DNA from: Candidatus Blautia faecipullorum
GTDB lineage: Bacteria; Bacillota; Clostridia; Lachnospirales; Lachnospiraceae
NCBI GenBank assembly: GCA_019115125.1
Contig: DXEG01000041.1
Location: forward strand, 1 to 64,000
Direction of reading: 5' to 3'
Length of the DNA stretch: 64,000 nucleotides
This document shows, piece by piece, positions 29,678 to 39,650 of this stretch. Positions within the stretch are counted from its first letter, which is position 1; every line of letters begins with the position of its first letter. The notes beneath the pieces were generated by a model. That model was not told where the DNA came from and ran no database searches. It saw nothing but the letters and a program-made list of their open reading frames with translations. The translations under genes and the position numbers were made by a program.

Positions 29678-31588
29678 CTATTTTTCTATTCCCTGCTGAA
29701 GAATCACCGGCTTCGCCTGCTCTTTTAATTCCTTCTGATTTGGAATGGAACCGATCACATTTTCCGCAAGCCAGTTCATTTTAATGATTTCCTCCGGGGA
29801 CAGGCTCCTTCCCGGATCCTCCTGCACCACTCCGTTCTGGGAGTAAAGAACGCCGGAAAACGGATTGAATTCCCCTCTTCTAATAGTATCCTTCAAAAGA
29901 TCCACCAATCGTTTCGTACCAATGGGCAGATTCTGTGAACAGATCACGTCCACAGCTCCGGCAGACATTCCCCACCAATAATTTATCGCTTTTTTCGCCG
30001 CGCTGCTGTCGTCGTATTTCCAGGTGCCGTCCATGATCGTCCGTATAAGCTGCTCATAAAATTTCCCCCAGTGCCAGAGAGGCATCGCAAGGTTATGAGG
30101 AATACGGTTCTCAAGACGGTAAAGTCCGAAATAGCGGGAGGCGTCCTCCGGGATCACCATATCCCTTCCTGATACAATGGACACGCCTTTCTCATAAATA
30201 CCGTCCATCAGCCTTCCCAGATCCGCGTCCTTCAAAGAGGACCATTCCAGATATACCTGTGTCCGCGGATTGATCATTCTCGCTCCCAGAGCAAAGGCAT
30301 TTATATTGGCAATGGTTCCGAATATAGGATAATCCGCGATATATGCCAGGCGTCCGTTCTCTGACATCGCGCCGGCAACGGCGCCCATCAGGAATTTCGC
30401 TTCATACATTCTTGCATAGTAGGTCCGGATATAGCGGTGGGAGGTATTCAGCGAGCAGTTCAAAATCCGGATATCCGGGTGGTCGATGGCTGCCTGCACG
30501 CTTGCCTGCACAAATTCCGGCGCTGTGGTAAACACAAGATTACATCCCTTGCCGATGGCGTCCCGGATAGCCTTCTCCGCCAGATCAGCAGTAAGATTCT
30601 CATAGCAAAGCGTCGTCACCTCATCCGGGAAAGTCTGCTCCAGATGAAGCCTTCCCAGCTCATGAGCATATGTCCAGGCAGAGGAGGACGGCGTTTTCGC
30701 ATACAGAAAAGCCGCTTTCAGTTTGGTTGAGGACAGGGGAAGCAGCCTGGTAAGCAGCGGCTTCTTCTCTTTCGTGGGATCCATCTTCAGTTCAATCTCA
30801 TCATCATGCTCCAGAAGACGGAATTCCTCCCAGCTCTTGGCTACCATTGTTTTCATTTCTCCGGCAGTTTTTTCGCAGATCGCCCCGTATCCATATACGG
30901 TAAGGAAAGCCACAAAAGCGTCCCCGGGCGTAATGGAAAGCTTCTTCCCGCCTGCGGCTTCATACTCCGCTGTAAAGCGGGAATATACCGAACTGAAGGT
31001 CAGCTTCTCCTCGTCTGTCCACCTCTCTCCCGGTTCCTTGCCCACCAGACTCTGCAGCTTCGCAAAGCTGCCTGTTTTTGTAAACCAGATATAATTGATC
31101 TGAGACAGATCATAGAAATTCACAAATTCATAGTAAATTTTATTTTCCTTTTCCTCTGTTCTCGGCGGCAGTATTCTGGTTACGTTTCCCGGAACGGAAA
31201 CAGCATCATAATATTTCAGAACGCTGACCCGTTTGTTTCCCTCCTCCACATAAAATTTATTCATATATTCATAAGCTTTGATCGGATCACGAATTCCTTC
31301 GCTTAAGTGACTGTCACTGAGCGAAGACCACTTATAGGCAAACTCTGTATTCTCTCTCAAAATAGGCATAAAATTCCCCGCAAACGAGCTGCTTCTTCCC
31401 CCCGTTTTCGTACCGGCGATCTGTTCAATGGGGATCTGTACAAGTCCCAGCGGAACCTCTGAATAAGAGCCTCTGGGAGGCAGAATATCATCCAGCACCT
31501 TTAAGGTGGGCTGTTCGCCCCTGAGAAGTCTTGCCTGATAATCTTTTTTTCCTGCCTTATACGCCTTATTATAATCTTCTAACGACAT
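29678..31588 (-). CDS. Cytoplasmic BMP-domain protein with ParB/Srx-like N-terminus
   Basis: A 636-aa protein. Residues about 45-150 (VPLGLVQIPIEQIAGTKT, DPIKAYEYMNKFYVEEGNKRVSVLKY) resemble a ParB/Srx-type domain. Residues about 290-590 are a BMP family periplasmic-binding domain (AAFLYAKTPSSSAWTYAHELGRLHLE, NLVFTTAPEFVQASVQAAIDHPDIRILN, FGTIANINAFALGARMINP). BMP domains usually bind nucleosides outside the cell, but there is no signal peptide or lipobox here, so this protein should be cytosolic. It looks like an intracellular sensor or chaperone-like binder; function unknown. Confidence 0.75.
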   Translation of the reverse strand: MSLEDYNKAYKAGKKDYQARLLRGEQPTLKVLDDILPPRGSYSEVPLGLVQIPIEQIAGTKTGGRSSSFAGNFMPILRENTEFAYKWSSLSDSHLSEGIRDPIKAYEYMNKFYVEEGNKRVSVLKYYDAVSVPGNVTRILPPRTEEKENKIYYEFVNFYDLSQINYIWFTKTGSFAKLQSLVGKEPGERWTDEEKLTFSSVYSRFTAEYEAAGGKKLSITPGDAFVAFLTVYGYGAICEKTAGEMKTMVAKSWEEFRLLEHDDEIELKMDPTKEKKPLLTRLLPLSSTKLKAAFLYAKTPSSSAWTYAHELGRLHLEQTFPDEVTTLCYENLTADLAEKAIRDAIGKGCNLVFTTAPEFVQASVQAAIDHPDIRILNCSLNTSHRYIRTYYARMYEAKFLMGAVAGAMSENGRLAYIADYPIFGTIANINAFALGARMINPRTQVYLEWSSLKDADLGRLMDGIYEKGVSIVSGRDMVIPEDASRYFGLYRLENRIPHNLAMPLWHWGKFYEQLIRTIMDGTWKYDDSSAAKKAINYWWGMSAGAVDVICSQNLPIGTKRLVDLLKDTIRRGEFNPFSGVLYSQNGVVQEDPGRSLSPEEIIKMNWLAENVIGSIPNQKELKEQAKPVILQQGIEK

Positions 31589-31744
31589 CTTCTACCTCCG
31601 GTTTCATCTCACTTTAGTTACCCTATATATACAAAGGTACCAGTTTCAATATACTCCAGCCGGCGGACTGGCGCAAGTCAAAAAATCCATGAAAAAACAC
31701 CGGATTTATCGGCAATTTGCAACGGATTATCCCAAAATACATTC

Positions 31745-31773
31745 TTGCCAAATTTCTCCATATAGAGTATCAT
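31745..31773 (+). promoter_or_regulatory. Promoter of the DUF362 gene
   Basis: TTGCCA (31745-31750), 17 bp, TATCAT (31768-31773), 33 bases before the ATG at 31806. Confidence 0.5.
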
Positions 31774-31805
31774 TTTTTTATACACAATCAGAAGGAGGAA
31801 TTCCA

Positions 31806-32915
31806 ATGGAAAAATCAAAAGTTTATTATACCAGCATGAGGACAGGCTTTGAGGACGGGCTGCTTAATAAATTAAAGCGCCTGATCAAAAAAGCCGGCAT
31901 TGGAACCATTGATTTCGATGGTAAATATACTGCAATAAAAATCCATTTCGGCGAGCCCGGGAATCTTGCTTTCTTACGTCCCAACTACGCCAAGGCCGTT
32001 GTTGACGTTGTCAGGGAGCTGGGAGGCAGACCCTTTCTTACAGACTGCAACACTCTGTATGTAGGAGGCCGTAAAAACGCTCTGGATCATCTGGACAGCG
32101 CTTATACCAACGGTTTCTCACCATTCTCCACAGGATGCCACGTCCTGATCGCGGACGGCCTGAAGGGTACGGACGAGGTCTATGTTCCCGTGGAAGGCGG
32201 CGAATATGTGAAGGAAGCCAAGATCGGACGCGCCGTTATGGACGCGGACGTTTTTATCTCTCTGGCTCATTTTAAGGGACATGAGGCCACCGGCTTCGGC
32301 GGCACAATGAAGAATATCGGCATGGGCTGCGGCTCCCGGGCGGGAAAAATGGAAATGCACAGCGCAGGAAAACCTCATATCGATCAGGAGCTTTGTATCG
32401 GCTGCCACCGCTGTGAAAAGATCTGCGCTCACGGAGCGCCGGAATTCACAGACAACAAAGCCTCCATCAACCATGACAAATGCGTCGGCTGCGGAAGATG
32501 TATCGGCGTCTGTCCCAAAGACGCCGTCCTTGCCGCTTCCGACGAGTCCAACGACGTCCTCAACTGCAAAATCGCGGAATACACCAAGGCTGTCGTGGAC
32601 GGGCGTCCTGCCTTTTATATCAATCTGGTGATCGACGTATCCCCCTACTGCGACTGCCATGCGGAAAACGACGCGGCGGTTGTGCCGGATGTGGGCTTCT
32701 TCGCGTCCTTTGACCCGGTTGCCCTGGATATTGCCTGCGCCGACGCGGTAAACGCTCAGCCGATCATTTCCAACACCTGCCTTTCAGAGGCCGACCATGA
32801 AGGTCATGATCATTTCGGCGCCATGTTCCCCACCACCAACTGGAGATCCTGCATTGAGCACGCCAAAAAAATCGGACTTGGAAACGATGAGTACGAACTG
32901 GTGGAAGTAAAATAG
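31806..32915 (+). CDS. DUF362 protein with two 4Fe-4S clusters
   Basis: A 369-aa protein: a DUF362 N-terminal domain (KIHFGEPGNLAFLRPNYAKAVVD, FISLAHFKGHEATGFGGTMKNIGMGCGSRAGK as separate blocks), then two ferredoxin motifs CIGCHRCEKICAHG and CVGCGRCIGVCPKD, then a further DUF362 part. Such proteins are common in anaerobes and are thought to bind electron carriers; reaction unknown. AAGGAGG precedes ATG 31806. Monocistronic, closed by a strong terminator. Confidence 0.9.
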   Translation: MEKSKVYYTSMRTGFEDGLLNKLKRLIKKAGIGTIDFDGKYTAIKIHFGEPGNLAFLRPNYAKAVVDVVRELGGRPFLTDCNTLYVGGRKNALDHLDSAYTNGFSPFSTGCHVLIADGLKGTDEVYVPVEGGEYVKEAKIGRAVMDADVFISLAHFKGHEATGFGGTMKNIGMGCGSRAGKMEMHSAGKPHIDQELCIGCHRCEKICAHGAPEFTDNKASINHDKCVGCGRCIGVCPKDAVLAASDESNDVLNCKIAEYTKAVVDGRPAFYINLVIDVSPYCDCHAENDAAVVPDVGFFASFDPVALDIACADAVNAQPIISNTCLSEADHEGHDHFGAMFPTTNWRSCIEHAKKIGLGNDEYELVEVK

Positions 32916-32981
32916 AACATCTTACCGGATTTTGAATCTGCAGATTGCAAAACTCACCAATGAAGTATCACTTAGTCAAAA

Positions 32982-33029
32982 AAGGAGCGGTTCGGATATC
33001 TCTGTTCTGAGATATCTGAACCGCTCCTT
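32982..33029. terminator. Strong bidirectional terminator
   Basis: Arms of 21 bp (32982-33002 and 33009-33029) with one G-T pair and a six-base loop. Ends the DUF362 transcript and, from the other side, the threonine deaminase one. The rest of 32,916-33,180 shows no gene. Confidence 0.85.
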
Positions 33030-33180
33030 CTATTCTAGCTGCAGCCTCTCGCTGACAGAACAGAAAACACTCTGTTTGAAACGTGTCCTATATATTCCAA
33101 TCAGCCCTATCTATAGAACAAACTGTACTTGCACACTTTGCGCGCCAGATGCAGACTGACGCGGGCAGTCATAATTCCAC

Positions 33181-34392
33181 CTACAGGCTGGCGCGGATCA
33201 CCCTGGGTTTGCAGCCGGCATTCTCAAGAGCCTTAACGATCTGATTCTTATGCTCTGTTCCGTATGCTTCCATGGTGACTTTCAGCTCCACAGCCGCGTT
33301 GCGGTTGGTGGTTACGAACTGGTTATGATCCAGCTTGATCACATTCCCCTGATTATCAGCTATGATAGAGGCCACCCGTACAAGCTCGCCGGGTTTATCC
33401 GGAATCAGCACCGATACGGTAAAAATCCTGTCTCTCTGGATCAGCCCATGCTGAACTACCGAGGACATAGTGATCACGTCCATATTTCCGCCGCTCAAAA
33501 TAGACACTACCTTTTTTCCTGTAAAGCTTAAATGGCGGAGAGCCGCCACAGTTAAAAGGCCGGAATTCTCCACGATCATTTTATGGTTTTCTACCATATC
33601 CAGAAAAGCCATGATCAGCTCGTCATCCTCAATGGTGATCACGCTGTCAAGATTCTCCTGGAGATAGGGAAAGATATTTTCTCCCGGAGTCTGTACCGCC
33701 GTACCGTCCGCAATGGTGTTTACATGAGGCAGCGTGACTACCTCTCCTTTTTCCAGAGAAGCCTTCAGGCACGCCGCTCCCGCGGGCTCCACGCCGATGA
33801 CTTTTATATGGGGATTCAAAAGCTTGGCCAGAGTGGAAACGCCTGTGGCAAGCCCTCCTCCTCCAACAGGCACCAGAATATAATCCACCAGGGGAAGCTC
33901 CTGCACGATCTCCATGGCAATGGTGCCCTGTCCTGTGGCGACCGCAGGATCGTCGAAGGGATGGATAAAGGTATATCCTTCCTTCTCCGCCAGCTCCAGG
34001 GCGTAGGCGCAGGCTTCGTCATACACGTCGCCTTTGAGGATCACCTCCGCACCATAGCTCTTCGTCCGTTCCACCTTGATCAGCGGCGTTGTGGTAGGCA
34101 TAACAATGACTGCCTTCACTCCGAATTTGTGAGCCGCGTAGGCGACTCCCTGGGCATGATTACCCGCAGACGCGGCGATCAGCCCTTTTGCCTTTTCCTC
34201 CTCGCTTAAGGTACTGATCTTATAATAAGCGCCCCGGACCTTATAGGCTCCTGTGCGCTGCATATTCTCCGGTTTCAGATAAACCTTGTTTCCCGTCAGC
34301 TCCGTAAAATAGCTGCTCTTGATCAGTTTTGTTTCCTGGGTTACTTTTTTTACGATTTCTGACGCTTCCTCAAAGCTTTCCAATGTCAGCAT
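33181..34392 (-). CDS. ilvA: Threonine ammonia-lyase
   Basis: A 403-aa PLP enzyme converting threonine to 2-oxobutanoate. PLP lysine in TGAYKVRGAYYKI near residue 49, SAGNHAQGVAYAA, and VPVGGGGLATGVSTL for phosphate binding. The C-terminus is an ACT domain (FTVSVLIPDKPGELVRVASII), giving a TdcB/IlvA short form with one regulatory domain. It starts 22 bases after ftsY. Confidence 0.92.
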   Translation of the reverse strand: MLTLESFEEASEIVKKVTQETKLIKSSYFTELTGNKVYLKPENMQRTGAYKVRGAYYKISTLSEEEKAKGLIAASAGNHAQGVAYAAHKFGVKAVIVMPTTTPLIKVERTKSYGAEVILKGDVYDEACAYALELAEKEGYTFIHPFDDPAVATGQGTIAMEIVQELPLVDYILVPVGGGGLATGVSTLAKLLNPHIKVIGVEPAGAACLKASLEKGEVVTLPHVNTIADGTAVQTPGENIFPYLQENLDSVITIEDDELIMAFLDMVENHKMIVENSGLLTVAALRHLSFTGKKVVSILSGGNMDVITMSSVVQHGLIQRDRIFTVSVLIPDKPGELVRVASIIADNQGNVIKLDHNQFVTTNRNAAVELKVTMEAYGTEHKNQIVKALENAGCKPRVIRASL

Positions 34393-34414
34393 ATTTTCTT
34401 CCTCCCTGTATTAC

Positions 34415-35371
34415 TCATCCTTCTCGTCCGTCCGCATCTTTATCGCCGACATCAAACAGAGCGTTTACAAAGGCGTCCGCGTCAAATTTCTGCAGATCGT
34501 CAATGCTCTCTCCCACGCCGATATATTTTACCGGAATGTCCAGCTCCGACTGAATCGCCACAGCGATGCCGCCCTTGGCGGTTCCGTCAAGTTTTGTCAG
34601 TATAATGCCGTTTACATTTGCCACCTCGGCAAACTGTCTGGCCTGGGCCAGGGCGTTCTGGCCCGTGGTTCCGTCCAGCACAACCAGAGTCTCCAGATAG
34701 GCCTCCGGGTACTCTCTCTCCAGAATCCGGTAAATCTTTCTCAGCTCTTCCATGAGATTCTTTTTGTTGTGAAGCCTGCCTGCCGTATCGCAGAGAAGCA
34801 CGTCCGCGTTTCTTGCCTTAGCCGCGGCCACCGCGTCATAGACCACAGAAGCCGGATCCGCCCCCGACTGGCCGCCGATGATTTCCACACCGGCGCGCTC
34901 CGCCCACTGTGTAAGCTGCTCGCCTGCCGCCGCGCGGAAGGTATCCGCCGCCGCCAGGATCACCTTTTTCCCCTGATCCTTCAGCTTCCCGGCCAGCTTT
35001 CCTACGGAGGTGGTTTTTCCTACGCCGTTGACTCCGATGACGAGGATCACGGATTTCTGGTCTTCAAAGGCATATTCCGTGCTGTCCACCTTCATCTGCT
35101 CCTTAATACTGTCTATCAGAAGCTGTTTGCACTCTATTGGATTTTTGATGTGCTGCTCCGCAACCTGCTTTTTCAGATTTTCCAGGATCGCGGAGGTAGC
35201 GTTGATTCCGATATCTCCCATAACCAGAATTTCTTCCAGTTCCTCGTAAAATTCTTCATCAATGCTGGAATAGCCGCTGAAAATCGAATCAAAGCCCGCT
35301 ACGATATTGTCTCTCGTTTTTGCCAGGCCGCTTACAAGGCGCCTGAAAAATCCCTTTTTTTCTTCAGCCAT
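34415..35371 (-). CDS. ftsY: Signal recognition particle receptor FtsY
   Basis: A 318-aa SRP GTPase: GVNGVGKTTSVGKLAGKLK (G1), LCDTAGRLHNKKNLM (G3), TKLDGTAKGGIAVAI (G4) and a short acidic-basic N-terminus typical of Clostridia. It docks ribosome-SRP complexes at the membrane with Ffh. Start at 35371 has AGGGGG seven bases upstream. Confidence 0.95.
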   Translation of the reverse strand: MAEEKKGFFRRLVSGLAKTRDNIVAGFDSIFSGYSSIDEEFYEELEEILVMGDIGINATSAILENLKKQVAEQHIKNPIECKQLLIDSIKEQMKVDSTEYAFEDQKSVILVIGVNGVGKTTSVGKLAGKLKDQGKKVILAAADTFRAAAGEQLTQWAERAGVEIIGGQSGADPASVVYDAVAAAKARNADVLLCDTAGRLHNKKNLMEELRKIYRILEREYPEAYLETLVVLDGTTGQNALAQARQFAEVANVNGIILTKLDGTAKGGIAVAIQSELDIPVKYIGVGESIDDLQKFDADAFVNALFDVGDKDADGREG

Positions 35372-35385
35372 ACTCATTCCCCCTG

Positions 35386-38300
35386 TTATTTCGTCAACTG
35401 ATTTTCTACAAGATCCACAGATACCAGGGTAGAAACGCCTTTTTCCTGCATAGTAATGCCGTAAAGCCGGTCTGCCGCATTCATGGTACCGCGTCTATGT
35501 GTTATTATAATAAATTGTGTATTCTTCGTCAACTTTTGAAGATAGGACGCGAAACGGCCCACATTGGAGTCGTCCAGCGCCGCCTCGATCTCATCCAGCA
35601 GACAGAACGGGGAAGGCTTCAGATTCTGGATCGCGAACAGAAGAGCGATGGCGGTCAGGGCTTTTTCGCCTCCCGAAAGCTGCATCATATTCTGGAGCTT
35701 TTTACCCGGCGGCTGAGAGATAATTTTGATCCCCGCTTCCAGGATATCCTCCTCCTCGGAAAGCTCCAGCGTGCCTTTTCCGCCTCCGAAAAGCTCCTTA
35801 AAGGCCTTGTCAAACTCTCTCTGGATATCGCGGAACTTCTCGGTAAACTGCTTTCTCATTCCCTCGTCCAGCTCCTGAATGATATTTTCCAGCGCTTTTT
35901 CCGCCTCCACAATATCTTCATACTGCCCGCTTAAAAAGGTGTGGCGTTCCAGAAGGTTTTTGTAGTCCTCCACCGCGTTCACATTAACGGAACCAAGCCT
36001 GCGGATCTCATCTTTAATTCTGGATATATCCTTTTTCATAGCCTGACGGTCCGTCAGCTCCTCTTTCCGGTAGGAAAGCGCGCTGTTTGGAGTGATCTCG
36101 TATTCCTCCCACATATAGGATATCTGATTTTCCCGCTGTTCCTCCGCCTTCTCCGCCTGGCTTTTCAGCCGGAAACACTCCTTATCCAGAAGGGAGGTTC
36201 TCTCTGAGAGCTGATCCCTTTTTTCAAAAAACGCCTTATGGCTTACCGTTCGTTTTTCTCTTTCTTCCTGCCATTTTTGCCGCCGGATCACAAACTCTGC
36301 TTCTTTTTCCCGGCATTCCTCGATAGCTGTCTTCAGCCCCTGGATCCCTTCTTCCTTTTTCTTTGTCTCCTCGCGGCTGATCCTGAGATTTTCCTTAAGC
36401 TGAGCGCTTTCCTCACGGAAGGACTCTGTTTCCCGGATGATACGGTCGAGATTTTCCTGGAGGAACTGCTCCTTCTGGGAAACAGCGGATTCCTCAAGAC
36501 GGATCTGCTCCAGCTCCTTCGTTTTCAGAGCCTCCTCTGCTTTCCAGCCCTCCAGTTCTTTCTGCTTGGACTCAATAAACGCCTCCAGCTCTTTTTCATC
36601 CTTGCTGGATTCCTCAAGCTCCTTTACGATCCCGCTGCGGTCTGAGCGGATTTCTCCGGCCTGGCGCTTCAGCTCATCCTGCTCTCTTCCAATCTGTTCA
36701 TAGCTGCTTTTGATACCGGCTTCCTTTTCCTCAATCTGTTCAAGGTTCATTTTGGCAGTGTTCTGTTCTACATACTGCTGACGCAGCTTTTCCTGAAAAT
36801 CGGCCACTGTGTCTCTGAGCACATTGCGGCGGCTTCTGTTTTCATTGATGGACTGCTGCATTTCCGAAAGCTCTTTTTTCAGAAGCTCTACACTCCGCTC
36901 CAGCTCCTCGATCTCCCGCCGTCTTCCCAGAAGATTGCTGTTGTTTTTGAAGGCGCCTCCGGTCATGGAGCCGCCCGGACTGAGAGAATCTCCCTCCAGT
37001 GTCACCATGCGGAGACTGTGGCGGTATTTCTTGCCGATCGCAATGGCATGATCGATATGATCCACCACCAGGACTCTTCCCAGAAGATATTTCACCAGAG
37101 AAGCATACTCCTGGTCTGCATGCACCAGAGTATCCGCGGCTCCGATCACCCCGGGCTCCCGGAAAACCTCTTCCCTCTGAAAGCCTCCTTTTCCGCTGAT
37201 ATTGGACAGCGGCAGAAAGGTAGCCCGGCCAAAACGGTTCTTCTTCAGGAAATCGATCATTCTTTTCGCGGTCTGTTCGTTATCGGTAACAATATTCTGG
37301 ATACTGCCTCCGAGAGCCGTCTCAACAGCCAGCTCGTAATCCTTCGGCACCTGAATGATATCCGCTACGACGCCCCGGATGCCGGGCTCTCTTTTTTTCT
37401 GTTCCATAACACGGCGGATGCTGTTCCCATATCCGTCGTACCTTTCGGTGATATTTTTCAGAGATTCCAGACGGGAAGCCTCTCTGTGATAGGCAGTCTG
37501 TCCGGCCTCCATCTGGGAATTCTGTTCCTTCAGCCTCTGCTGGAGCTTCTGGATCTCTCCGTCCAGACGGATACATTCCCCGTTCATGGACTGGATCGAG
37601 GAAGTAACACTCTGGTAAGTACTGTCCGCTTTTTTCTTTTCTTTTGCCAGAGCGGCCTCTTCTGTTTTCAGATGGAGAATTCTCTGACTGATCTCCGCCT
37701 TCCGGATATCAAGCTGCTCCATCATGGCGTCGAAACGCTGGGCCTTTCCCTTCGTGGTGGCCCGGCTGTTCAGAAGCTCAATAATTTCGTTTTTGCCGTC
37801 CTCTACCGCGTGACTGCAGTCCTCCGCGCTGGAAAGGATCCTTTCCAGCTCTTTCCGGCCGTCGTCAAGCTGCTTCTGTATCTCCTTTTTCTGCGCCCTG
37901 AGTTCTGTTCTTTCCCCGGTCAGCCTGTCCTTTTCCTGATCCCGCTCCTCCAGTTCCTCACGCAGGCTGTTCAGACGGCTTTCATAATGCTCGCTGTTCT
38001 GTTTTCCTGCAAGGATCTGCTCCTCCAGGATCTGGATCTGAGCCTCCTGCTGCTGTTTCATCAGAGCGTTTTCCTGCTGCCGTTCCTTCAGATCATCCAG
38101 CCGGCCGTTCAGCTCCTCCAGTTCCTTTTCCAGCCGCTCGTATTCCGCCTTTGTCCGGTCATATTCTTCCCTTGTATCATTCAGCTCCCGCTCGGCGTTT
38201 TCTATTTTTTCCTCCAGCTCTTTCAAAAGCTTTCCGGTATAGTCGTAGTCCAGAAGGAACAGATTCACATCCAGCTCTCTGAGCTCATCCCTGCGGGCCA

Positions 38301-38946
38301 GATAGATCTTCGCGGTCTCCGCCTGTTTTTCCAGCGGCCCAAGCTGCTTTGTCAGCTCATTGAGGATATCTGTCACCCGGACAAGATTCTGCTTTTCCTC
38401 CTCCAGCTTTTTGATGGTAGTATTTTTTCTGCGTTTGAACTTTACAATTCCCGCCGCTTCATCAAAAAGCTCCCGGCGGTCCTCCGGCTTGCCGCTCAGA
38501 ATCTTATCAATCTGCCCCTGTCCGATAATGGAATAACCTTCCTTGCCTATACCCGTATCATAGAACATCTCCTGAATATCCTTCAGACGGCAGTTGCTGC
38601 CATTGATCAGGTATTCGCTTTCCCCGGAACGGTACAGCCTTCTGGTCACAGTCACCTCATTATAGTCCACCGGAAGCTTATGATCTCCGTTGTCCAGAGT
38701 GATCGCTACTGAGGCGAAGCTTAAAGGCTTCCTTGTTTCTGTACCGGAAAAAATAACATCCTGCATATTTCCGCCCCGGAGCTGTTTGGCGCTCTGCTCG
38801 CCAAGGACCCAGCGCACAGCGTCTCCGACATTGCTCTTTCCGCTGCCGTTAGGTCCCACGATTCCGGTTATGCCGTTATGAAATTCAAAGTTTATTTTCT
38901 GGGCAAAGGACTTGAATCCATGCACCTCTATATTTTTTAAATACAT
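35386..38946 (-). CDS. smc: Chromosome segregation protein SMC
   Basis: An 1186-aa condensin subunit. Walker A GIVGPNGSGKSNVGDAV near the N-terminus, a long coiled coil from about 170 to 500, hinge near 520-640 (YDGYGNSIRRVMEQKK), second coiled coil, and the C-terminal signature LSGGEKALTAIALLFAI with Walker B PSPFCLLDEIEAALDD. Works with ScpA/B. It starts ten bases after rnc. Confidence 0.97.
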   Translation of the reverse strand: MYLKNIEVHGFKSFAQKINFEFHNGITGIVGPNGSGKSNVGDAVRWVLGEQSAKQLRGGNMQDVIFSGTETRKPLSFASVAITLDNGDHKLPVDYNEVTVTRRLYRSGESEYLINGSNCRLKDIQEMFYDTGIGKEGYSIIGQGQIDKILSGKPEDRRELFDEAAGIVKFKRRKNTTIKKLEEEKQNLVRVTDILNELTKQLGPLEKQAETAKIYLARRDELRELDVNLFLLDYDYTGKLLKELEEKIENAERELNDTREEYDRTKAEYERLEKELEELNGRLDDLKERQQENALMKQQQEAQIQILEEQILAGKQNSEHYESRLNSLREELEERDQEKDRLTGERTELRAQKKEIQKQLDDGRKELERILSSAEDCSHAVEDGKNEIIELLNSRATTKGKAQRFDAMMEQLDIRKAEISQRILHLKTEEAALAKEKKKADSTYQSVTSSIQSMNGECIRLDGEIQKLQQRLKEQNSQMEAGQTAYHREASRLESLKNITERYDGYGNSIRRVMEQKKREPGIRGVVADIIQVPKDYELAVETALGGSIQNIVTDNEQTAKRMIDFLKKNRFGRATFLPLSNISGKGGFQREEVFREPGVIGAADTLVHADQEYASLVKYLLGRVLVVDHIDHAIAIGKKYRHSLRMVTLEGDSLSPGGSMTGGAFKNNSNLLGRRREIEELERSVELLKKELSEMQQSINENRSRRNVLRDTVADFQEKLRQQYVEQNTAKMNLEQIEEKEAGIKSSYEQIGREQDELKRQAGEIRSDRSGIVKELEESSKDEKELEAFIESKQKELEGWKAEEALKTKELEQIRLEESAVSQKEQFLQENLDRIIRETESFREESAQLKENLRISREETKKKEEGIQGLKTAIEECREKEAEFVIRRQKWQEEREKRTVSHKAFFEKRDQLSERTSLLDKECFRLKSQAEKAEEQRENQISYMWEEYEITPNSALSYRKEELTDRQAMKKDISRIKDEIRRLGSVNVNAVEDYKNLLERHTFLSGQYEDIVEAEKALENIIQELDEGMRKQFTEKFRDIQREFDKAFKELFGGGKGTLELSEEEDILEAGIKIISQPPGKKLQNMMQLSGGEKALTAIALLFAIQNLKPSPFCLLDEIEAALDDSNVGRFASYLQKLTKNTQFIIITHRRGTMNAADRLYGITMQEKGVSTLVSVDLVENQLTK

Positions 38947-38956
38947 TTGTCACCTG

Positions 38957-39628
38957 TTATTGCTGCAATTTACGGATCGCCTGATATGCAGCCGCCTGTT
39001 CCGCCGCCTTTTTCGTATGTCCCGTGCCGCGTCCAAGAACAGTTCCGTTGACGCAGACCTCCACGGAAAACTGCTTGTTATGATCCGGGCCGGATTCCCC
39101 GGTCAGAACATATTCCACTGTCCGCTTTCCTTTTTCCTGCACAAGCTCCTGAAGAATTGTCTTGCTGTCGTAAAAAAGCTGCTTATGCTCCATATCGTTC
39201 AGAATAAAGCGCAGCACAAAATCCCGCGCGTTCTCAAAGCCGCCGTCCAGATAAATAGCGCCCAGCAGCGCCTCTGTGGCGTCAGAAACGATCGAGTCTC
39301 TCATGCGGCCCCCGGTCATATCCTCCCCTTTCCCCAGGAGAAGATACTTCGGCAGGTCAAACTGCCTCGCGCAGTAGGCGAGGCTGGGCTCACAGACAAG
39401 ACTCGCTCTCTTTTTGGTCAGCTCGCCCTCCGGAATTTTCGGAAACCGCGCGTACAATACGTCGCTGCTGATCAGCTCAAGCACGGCGTCTCCCAAAAAC
39501 TCCAGACGTTCGTTACAACCAAGCTTTCCCAGCTTTTTTTCGTTCGCGTATGAGCTGTGGGTCATGGCCTGCTTCAACAGCTTCTTGTTATGGAAGGTAT
39601 ATCCTATCGTCTGTTCCAGTTGTTCCAT
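38957..39628 (-). CDS. rnc: Ribonuclease III
   Basis: A 223-aa RNase III: ERLEFLGDAVLELISSD signature with catalytic acids, SDATEALLGAIYLDGG, and a C-terminal dsRNA-binding domain (KTILQELVQEKGKRTVEYVL). It processes rRNA and structured RNAs, including type I antitoxin duplexes. ATG 39628 with GGAAGG upstream; the frame could extend to 39781 without support. Normally acpP lies before it but is absent here. Confidence 0.93.
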   Translation of the reverse strand: MEQLEQTIGYTFHNKKLLKQAMTHSSYANEKKLGKLGCNERLEFLGDAVLELISSDVLYARFPKIPEGELTKKRASLVCEPSLAYCARQFDLPKYLLLGKGEDMTGGRMRDSIVSDATEALLGAIYLDGGFENARDFVLRFILNDMEHKQLFYDSKTILQELVQEKGKRTVEYVLTGESGPDHNKQFSVEVCVNGTVLGRGTGHTKKAAEQAAAYQAIRKLQQ

Positions 39629-39650
39629 TTTATTTTCTTCCTTCCCCCAA

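Noticed and set aside
32118-32660. A 180-codon minus-strand frame opposite the DUF362 gene
   Set aside because: Shadow of a gene with clear ferredoxin motifs; no ribosome site.
34319-35401. A 360-codon plus-strand frame opposite ftsY
   Set aside because: Antisense shadow of a conserved gene; no promoter or ribosome site and no domain.
37018-38712. A 564-codon open frame on the plus strand inside smc
   Set aside because: It lies wholly opposite the highly conserved SMC coding sequence, has no ribosome site and gives a Leu/Gln-rich product typical of an antisense shadow.
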